Positions 58,992 through 64,000 of a stretch of DNA of 64,000 nucleotides are shown here, piece after piece. A model generated the notes under the pieces. It had not been told where the DNA came from. It worked only from the letters and a program-made list of their open reading frames with translations, and did no database searches. The DNA comes from Solibacteraceae bacterium. GTDB lineage: Bacteria; Acidobacteriota; Terriglobia; Bryobacterales; Bryobacteraceae. Position 1 is the first letter of the stretch. Each line of letters opens with the position of its first letter. The stretch is from NCBI GenBank assembly GCA_021324015.1, contig JAJPJX010000059.1, forward strand, positions 1 through 64,000. Reading direction: 5' to 3'. The position numbers and the translations under genes are program-made.

Positions 58992-59960
58992 CTAGAGCTT
59001 CACGCGACGCTCGTATTTTTCGACGAGCTTGCGGATGTCGTAGGTGAAATCCACCCAGGCCTTCTCCCAAGCCTTGGCGGCGCGGCGGCTGTAAGAATAG
59101 AAACCCTTGCCGTTGGCGATACCCAGGGCTCCGCTGCGAACGGTTTCCTGCATCAGGCGGGGAACGGCTTTCTGCTCGCAGAGCTCGGGCAGCAGGCCTT
59201 CCATGACGGCCGCGTAGGCCGGAATGCCGGTGAGGTCCATCCAGCGGAACGGTCCGGCCAGGGTGGCCCACCAGCCCATGTCGTTGCGGAAGGAGCGGTC
59301 CACGGTCTCCACGTCGGCCACGCCGGACTCGACCAAATAGAAGGCCTCGCGCAGCATGGCGTACATCATGCGGTTGGAAAGGAAGCCGCGGATATCGAAG
59401 TGCAGGACGGTGGGCTCCTTGCCGCAGCGCTTGCCCACGCTTTCGGTAAATTCGATGGTGCGCCGCGAGGTCTTGTCGCTGGGGATGATTTCGAGATAGC
59501 GCATGATATGCGCAGGCTCGCCCCAGTGCATGCCGATGAAGCGCTCCGGGCACCTGGCCTGGGCTTGCAGCAAGGTGATGGGGAAGCTGGAGCTGTTGGT
59601 GGCGACTACGGTTTCCGCGGGCGCGGCATCTTCCAGCTCGCGAAAGATGGCGCGCTTCAGGGCCAGGTCTTCGGCCACCGATTCGACGACCAGGGCGCAC
59701 TGGCCCAGTTCGGAGACGGACTTCACCAGATGGAAGCGCTCGCGCCAGCCCTTCAAGCGGGAGCGCGGCACGATCTTGCGGCGGGCGAGCTCCTCGAGCG
59801 ACTCCGCGATGTGCGCCACGGCGGCTTTGGCGCGCCTGGCCGTGCGGTTGTAGCCCACAACCTCGAACCCATAGGCCAGCAGGCAGGCGGCGATCCCCCG
59901 GCCCATCAGCCCCAGTCCGACCAGCCCGATACGGTCCTCCGCTTTCGCTTGCTTCGGCAT
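58992..59960 (-). CDS. 3-hydroxyacyl-CoA dehydrogenase family protein
   Basis: 322 residues from the ATG at 59960, which has GAGGAG before it. Rossmann motif GLVGLGLMGRGIA (residues 12-24), VVESVAEDLALKRAIF, VATNSSSFPITLL (the conserved Asn-Ser-Ser), MHWGEPAHIMRYLEI with the catalytic His, GFLSNRMMYAMLREA and the C-terminal HCDH domain. Oxidises a 3-hydroxyacyl-CoA (or a hydroxy acid, as in L-gulonate dehydrogenase-type relatives) with NAD+ in the cytoplasm. The MHWGEP motif with Glu for the usual Phe differs from fatty-acid HCDHs, so another 3-hydroxy acid is likely. Directly follows the GH20 gene. Confidence 0.87.
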   Translation of the reverse strand: MPKQAKAEDRIGLVGLGLMGRGIAACLLAYGFEVVGYNRTARRAKAAVAHIAESLEELARRKIVPRSRLKGWRERFHLVKSVSELGQCALVVESVAEDLALKRAIFRELEDAAPAETVVATNSSSFPITLLQAQARCPERFIGMHWGEPAHIMRYLEIIPSDKTSRRTIEFTESVGKRCGKEPTVLHFDIRGFLSNRMMYAMLREAFYLVESGVADVETVDRSFRNDMGWWATLAGPFRWMDLTGIPAYAAVMEGLLPELCEQKAVPRLMQETVRSGALGIANGKGFYSYSRRAAKAWEKAWVDFTYDIRKLVEKYERRVKL

Positions 59961-59973
59961 CGCGTTTCTCCTC

Positions 59974-62028
59974 TCAGCGTTGCGGACGCAGGGCATCCAC
60001 GGGCGGGAACGGCTCGCCCTTTTTGTGGCCGCGGCTGATACGGGGCACCTGGACCTGGATGGCCCGCCAGTATTCGGCCTCGGCGTCCCAGCGCGCCAGG
60101 GCGGTACCCAGACGATACGGCGTACTCTCCTCCAGCCAGGCTTGGCGGTATTGTTCGCGCAGCCCCGTGACGGCGTCCATCAGGTCGGCCAGCATGCCGT
60201 GGTCCTGGGCGGCGATTTGCGTATTGAGGTAGAAGTTCACCAGTTCCGGATCGGGATTCTCGCGCAACTGGCCGAAGTATCCGGCCCACTCGACGGCGTA
60301 GAGATTCTTCATCCCCAGGTAGTCGAACATGCGCGCGGCGATGAGGAGGCTTTCCAGGGTGCGCGGGTCGCCTCCCATGCGCAGGGCGCGCTGGAGGCGC
60401 TCCTGGGCGCTCTCGGCGAGCAGGCGGGCGCGGTGCAAATCTTCCCGGTGCGCTTCGAGCCGCGGCAGGCGGGCGGGATCGAGCGGGTCGGCCCAGAAGC
60501 GATGGATGCTGGCCCCCTGAAGCACCTTGGTGAAGGTTTCCTCGGCGCTCGAGAGTTCCTCGAGCGCGGGCGCCACTTCCGCGGCGACGGCGGCGGGATA
60601 GGTCTGCCCGCAGTAGTCGCGGAAGTAGGCGGCGGCGTCCACAGGCGCCGACTGCCACCCGGCCGCGGCTCCCAGGGCCAGGCCCGGGAGGGACATGCGG
60701 TAGAGCGTCTGCGCGCTATCGGTCCAGCCGGTGTTCAGGATGCCGAGCGTGTGATAGCGCTTTCCGGTGGCCAGCAGGCCGTTGATGTTCTTGAAGGTCT
60801 GGTGGTAATCCGGGAACACCTCGTTCCAGTTCCAGACCCCGGGGGCCACGACGGTGGGGACGTTCATTTTGGCGAGCGGCTCCACGTAGGGCGTGAAGTC
60901 CGGACGGTCGTTGTACACCCAGGGCACGGCGATGGAGCCTTTGGGCAGCCCGGCTATGAGTTCGGGATGCCGGGAAAAGATGCGCGCGCCACTCAGCATA
61001 TCCGCCCAGAACATGAGCCGCTTGTGGTATTTCTGAGCTTCGCCGGCCACGTGGCGGAGGGTATCAAGGTAGAGCTGAAAGGGGTCCGCACCGGGAGCCA
61101 CGCCGAGCTTGCCCAAGGCCCAGGGCTCGTCGAAACCCACGTGGTACCAGGGGCTGGGAAAGAGCTTCGCGGTCTGCTCCACCAGGCCGTCGAGCACCTC
61201 GCGGATGCGGGGATTGCGTGGATCGAACTCGCCGCCGTAGCGCGGCAGAGAAAGGTCCGCGAACTTCTCCACGCGGAACAGGTCGTGCATGTGGCCGTAG
61301 AGCTCCAGGCAGGGCACTACGTCCACATGGCGCTCCCGCGCGTAGGCGATGATGCGGCGCACCTGCTCGCGCGTGTAGCGCCCATCCGGATTTACCAGGG
61401 AGTAACCTTCCAGCTCGATGGCGGCTTCCGAATAGAAGAAGTACTGGTTGGCCTTGAAGCGCGCCAGCAGATCGATTTGCCGTTCAATCTCCTCGAGATG
61501 CAGCAATTGGCCGTGGCTCAAATCCATCATGAAGCCGCGGTAGGCGAGGGCCGGCCAGTCGCGAACCTCGGCGGCGGGCAGTACGGCCCGGCTGCCCGAG
61601 CCCTCGACCATTTGCAGAAGCGTCTGGACGCCATAGAACAGTCCGGCCGAGGCGCGCGCACGGATTTCGGCGCCAGAGGGCGAGACGCGCAGGGTATAGG
61701 CCTCGCGGGAATCCGGCCCGGCCTGCTCGTCGGCGGCGGGCAATGCAGCCACGTCGCCTGTGCGAACCAGCACGATGGCGGGCGTGGCATTGCCGGTCTC
61801 GTGAACCGGCACCAGGGTTTGGCCAGCGGCCGAGAGCCCCGCCGATAGTTGCCGCGCCGCAAACCGGTCCTCCGCGCCGGGCTCCGAGGCGAAGCGGATG
61901 GATAGCCCATCGAGCGCCAGCGTGCCGCCGGCGTAGCGGATTTCCTGAGGGCGCGGAACCAGCGCGCGGTGCTCCGCGGCCCAAGCGGGCAGCAGAGACA
62001 ACACCAGCAAACTATGAAGCAGCCGCAT
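59974..62028 (-). CDS. GH20-like beta-N-acetylhexosaminidase, exported
   Basis: 684 residues. Signal peptide to about residue 18 (LPAWA), a GH20b-like alpha/beta domain (20-155), then the GH20 barrel with RGFMMDLSHGQLL, VVPCLELYGH and the catalytic Asp300-Glu301 in YHVGFDEPW. The C-terminal 200 residues are helical and not part of the common domain. It removes terminal GlcNAc or GalNAc from oligosaccharides by substrate-assisted catalysis. Divergent from the MscS gene; 13 bases before the dehydrogenase gene, so co-transcribed. The fold is right but the Trp residues of the aglycone site could not be confirmed, so other substrates remain possible. Confidence 0.85.
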   Translation of the reverse strand: MRLLHSLLVLSLLPAWAAEHRALVPRPQEIRYAGGTLALDGLSIRFASEPGAEDRFAARQLSAGLSAAGQTLVPVHETGNATPAIVLVRTGDVAALPAADEQAGPDSREAYTLRVSPSGAEIRARASAGLFYGVQTLLQMVEGSGSRAVLPAAEVRDWPALAYRGFMMDLSHGQLLHLEEIERQIDLLARFKANQYFFYSEAAIELEGYSLVNPDGRYTREQVRRIIAYARERHVDVVPCLELYGHMHDLFRVEKFADLSLPRYGGEFDPRNPRIREVLDGLVEQTAKLFPSPWYHVGFDEPWALGKLGVAPGADPFQLYLDTLRHVAGEAQKYHKRLMFWADMLSGARIFSRHPELIAGLPKGSIAVPWVYNDRPDFTPYVEPLAKMNVPTVVAPGVWNWNEVFPDYHQTFKNINGLLATGKRYHTLGILNTGWTDSAQTLYRMSLPGLALGAAAGWQSAPVDAAAYFRDYCGQTYPAAVAAEVAPALEELSSAEETFTKVLQGASIHRFWADPLDPARLPRLEAHREDLHRARLLAESAQERLQRALRMGGDPRTLESLLIAARMFDYLGMKNLYAVEWAGYFGQLRENPDPELVNFYLNTQIAAQDHGMLADLMDAVTGLREQYRQAWLEESTPYRLGTALARWDAEAEYWRAIQVQVPRISRGHKKGEPFPPVDALRPQR

Positions 62029-62143
62029 CAGAAATTCAGGTTACTGCATCTCACTCGTCGGCGGGGTGGCACGTCACCTGTGCCCCAATCTGGCAACCGG
62101 CGTGCAGCGCGAAGCCTGGCGGGAGAGGCACCTAACAGCCATC

Positions 62144-63844
62144 ATGCACTTAGCGGCCGGCGCGGGCGGCAAAATCCGCCCGCTAGGAAAATTCTTCCGT
62201 GGCGCGGCCGGCGCACCGGGCGCCGCGGTGCTGCTGGCGCTGTGGGCCTACAGCGCCGTCGGCCACGCGGAATCCGCCGCCACCGCGCCGCCGGCGGCCC
62301 CATCCAAGTCCAGCGACCCTCTGAACCGGGATACTCCGCAGAGCGCTGTGTTTTCCTTTCTGGAGGCTTGCCACGCACGCAACTATGCGCGCGCCTGGCG
62401 CTACCTGGACCTGCGCAAACTGCCCGCCGGGCAACGCCTGAAGGAAGGTCCGGAACTGGCGCAGGAGCTGGTCCGGATTCTGGACCGGGATGTGCAATTC
62501 GATGTAGCCTCGCTCAGCCGGGAAGCGGCGGGGGACCAGGACGACGATCTGCCTGCCAACCGCGAGCGTGTGGACTCCTTCAACATGAACGGCAGGACGC
62601 TGGAACTCGATCTGGAGCGTGTCACGCTGCGTTCCGGTCTTTCCGTATGGCTGTTTTCTTCCGAGAGCGTGGCACTGATCCCGCAGATTGCGCAATTGGC
62701 CAGCGACTCTCCCATCGAGAAATTCCTGCCACAAGCGCTGGTGCGCAACCGGCTGCTGGACACCGCCTTGTGGCGTTGGATCGCGCTGACGTTGCTGGTC
62801 CTGGTAGCGGCCGCGTTCTCGCGCGGGCTGTCTCAAGGGCTGCTGCGGCTGGCTCAGATCGGTGTGGGGCGGCTGATCCCCCGCATGAGCGCCGGAGTGC
62901 TCGAAACTTTCGTGGGACCAATGCGCCTGCTGCTCTCGCTGGCCGCGTTCCGCGCCGGCATGGCCTGGATCGGTCCTTCCGCGCTGCCGCGCCTGTGGAT
63001 CGACCGGGTGCTGGCAGTGCTGTTCGTCCTAGGCGTGGCGTGGCTGGGCAGCGGTACCGTGGATCTCGGGCTGGAACGGTTGCGCCTGGCGCTGGCCACC
63101 ACGCGGCACCAGAGTTTTTCCTATTCGGTGCTGCCGCTGGCCTCGCGCGTACTAAAAATAACCATCCTGTTGCTGGCGATCGCCGCGGTGCTTAGCGACT
63201 GGGGATACAACACCACCACGATCCTGGCCGGGCTGGGCGTCGGCGGCGTGGCGGTGGCTCTGGCTTCCCAGAAAACCATTGAAAACCTTTTCGGCAGCGT
63301 CGCGGTGATCAGCGACCGCCCGGTCTCGGTGGGCGATTTTTGCCGCTTTGGGGACCGGATGGGCATGGTCGAGGACATAGGCTTGCGCTCCACGCGGATC
63401 CGCACGCCCGACCGCACTTTGGTCACCGTTCCCAACGGGCAGTTCTCCTCGATGGTGCTGGAAAACTTCTCCAAGCGCGACAAGATGTGGTTCCACATCA
63501 TGCTCAACCTGCGCCGGGACACCACCCCGGAGCAGGTGCGCGCACTGCTTGAAGCCATCGCGCGCATGCTGGCGGATCACCCCAAGGTCGAAACCGGCAC
63601 TTTCCCGGTGCGTTTCGTGGGCGTGGGCACCTACTCCCTGGATGTGGAGGTGGCCGTTTACATCCTGACGCGGGATGGCGACGAATTTCTCCGCCTCCAG
63701 CAAGACCTGCTGCTGTGGATCCTGGACGCGGTGGAGGCGGAAGGGACCGCTTTGGCCTTGCCCACACAAGCCAGCATTACCTATTCCTCCGGCAACTCGC
63801 CCAACCAGAATGGCGGCGCCACGGCGCGGTCGTGGTTCCGGTAG
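62144..63844 (+). CDS. mechanosensitive ion channel (MscS family) with exported N-terminal domain
   Basis: 566 residues. ATG at 62144 gives a good signal peptide (AAVLLALWAYSAVGHAESA); a GTG at 62066 extends the frame without better support. Residues about 35-190 form a soluble domain (PQSAVFSFLEACHARNYARAWRYLD) in the periplasm. Then four to five membrane helices and the MscS core: ILAGLGVGGVAVALASQKTIENLFGS, the gating helix, followed by DFCRFGDRMGMVEDIGLRSTRIR and the VPNGQF strand. Acts as a pressure-release or signalling channel. Divergent from GH20; the last gene starts 10 bases after it. Confidence 0.92.
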   Translation: MHLAAGAGGKIRPLGKFFRGAAGAPGAAVLLALWAYSAVGHAESAATAPPAAPSKSSDPLNRDTPQSAVFSFLEACHARNYARAWRYLDLRKLPAGQRLKEGPELAQELVRILDRDVQFDVASLSREAAGDQDDDLPANRERVDSFNMNGRTLELDLERVTLRSGLSVWLFSSESVALIPQIAQLASDSPIEKFLPQALVRNRLLDTALWRWIALTLLVLVAAAFSRGLSQGLLRLAQIGVGRLIPRMSAGVLETFVGPMRLLLSLAAFRAGMAWIGPSALPRLWIDRVLAVLFVLGVAWLGSGTVDLGLERLRLALATTRHQSFSYSVLPLASRVLKITILLLAIAAVLSDWGYNTTTILAGLGVGGVAVALASQKTIENLFGSVAVISDRPVSVGDFCRFGDRMGMVEDIGLRSTRIRTPDRTLVTVPNGQFSSMVLENFSKRDKMWFHIMLNLRRDTTPEQVRALLEAIARMLADHPKVETGTFPVRFVGVGTYSLDVEVAVYILTRDGDEFLRLQQDLLLWILDAVEAEGTALALPTQASITYSSGNSPNQNGGATARSWFR

Positions 63845-63854
63845 GGCTCATTTC

Positions 63855-64000
63855 ATGGACGTGGCGCTACATCGGCGATTGCGGGGCTTGGGACCGGTGA
63901 GGAGGGGACCATGCCGGGCGGGGCTTCTCCTGGTGGCCGCCGCGATGCTGACGGCGGGGATTCCGCCGCGGCGCGTGAGGCCCTTTTCTCCGCCCGTGGA
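63855..64000 (+). CDS. exported protein, partial at window end
   Basis: The frame from the ATG at 63855 is open to the last base. An inner GTG at 63897 is a possible start too. The N-terminus is basic, then hydrophobic (CRAGLLLVAAAMLTAG), as a signal peptide. Only 48 residues are visible, so the family cannot be named. The 10-base gap to the MscS gene suggests one transcript. Confidence 0.5.
   Translation, partial: MDVALHRRLRGLGPVRRGPCRAGLLLVAAAMLTAGIPPRRVRPFSPPV

Noticed and set aside
1-64000. CRISPR arrays, complete insertion sequences, rRNA genes
   Set aside because: No regularly spaced repeats, transposase motifs or rRNA-like segments were seen on reading either strand.

Overview
High-GC DNA, about 64 kb, most likely from an Acidobacteriota chromosome of the Solibacter/Bryobacter type. 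The lineage inference rests on an Oar-like TonB receptor with an N-terminal carboxypeptidase-regulatory domain (9628-12852), on two proteins carrying the Ig-like domain first described as the Solibacter C-terminal domain (29373-31247 and 50510-53758), on many exported sugar enzymes with Tat or Sec signals, and on a small dispersed intergenic repeat.

Layout. 1-1930 is a lower-GC remnant: a truncated SNF2-type helicase, a truncated DUF4917-like gene and a degenerate tRNA-Phe. 1932-12852 (minus strand) is a run of six genes: TonB receptor, GH36, GH27, then a glycyl radical enzyme, an SCP2-like protein and the radical-SAM activase; an operator-like inverted repeat overlaps a candidate promoter in front of the last three. 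13142-17318 holds an exported sugar-isomerase-like protein, a sugar phosphate isomerase/epimerase, an SDR and an HD-GYP response regulator. 17428-21423 holds a DMT transporter and a divergent PhyH / SDR-phosphatase-RraA cluster. 21451-25501 (minus) is a tightly coupled surface-polysaccharide O-acylation module (beta-propeller protein, lipoprotein, MBOAT, AlgJ/AlgX-like). 25601-29368 has a class III aminotransferase, GH30, an SDR and a tiny membrane peptide. 29373-38440 carries exported proteins, a metal-dependent hydrolase, a Tat-exported enolase-superfamily enzyme and an acetate-type permease. 38730-44564 carries an esterase/ceramidase pair, a DUF4159 protein, a Nudix and a HAD hydrolase. 44633-48870 has a GntR/LacI-type regulator, a receiver protein and glycogen phosphorylase. 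49242-55578 has an orphan betaine-type binding protein, a subtilase, a radical SAM protein and an exported unknown. 55672-63844 has a Tat-exported Gfo/Idh/MocA oxidoreductase, an NHL-propeller/deacetylase fusion, a 3-hydroxyacyl-CoA dehydrogenase, GH20 and an MscS channel. The window ends inside a new exported protein.

Together the genes suggest a heterotroph that degrades plant, algal or microbial glycans and glycoconjugates (alpha-galactosides, hexosaminides, sphingolipid-like substrates) with many extracytoplasmic enzymes. The most unusual set is the receptor/alpha-galactosidase genes sitting directly upstream of a glycyl-radical trio. All functional statements come from reading sequence motifs; no database search was run.
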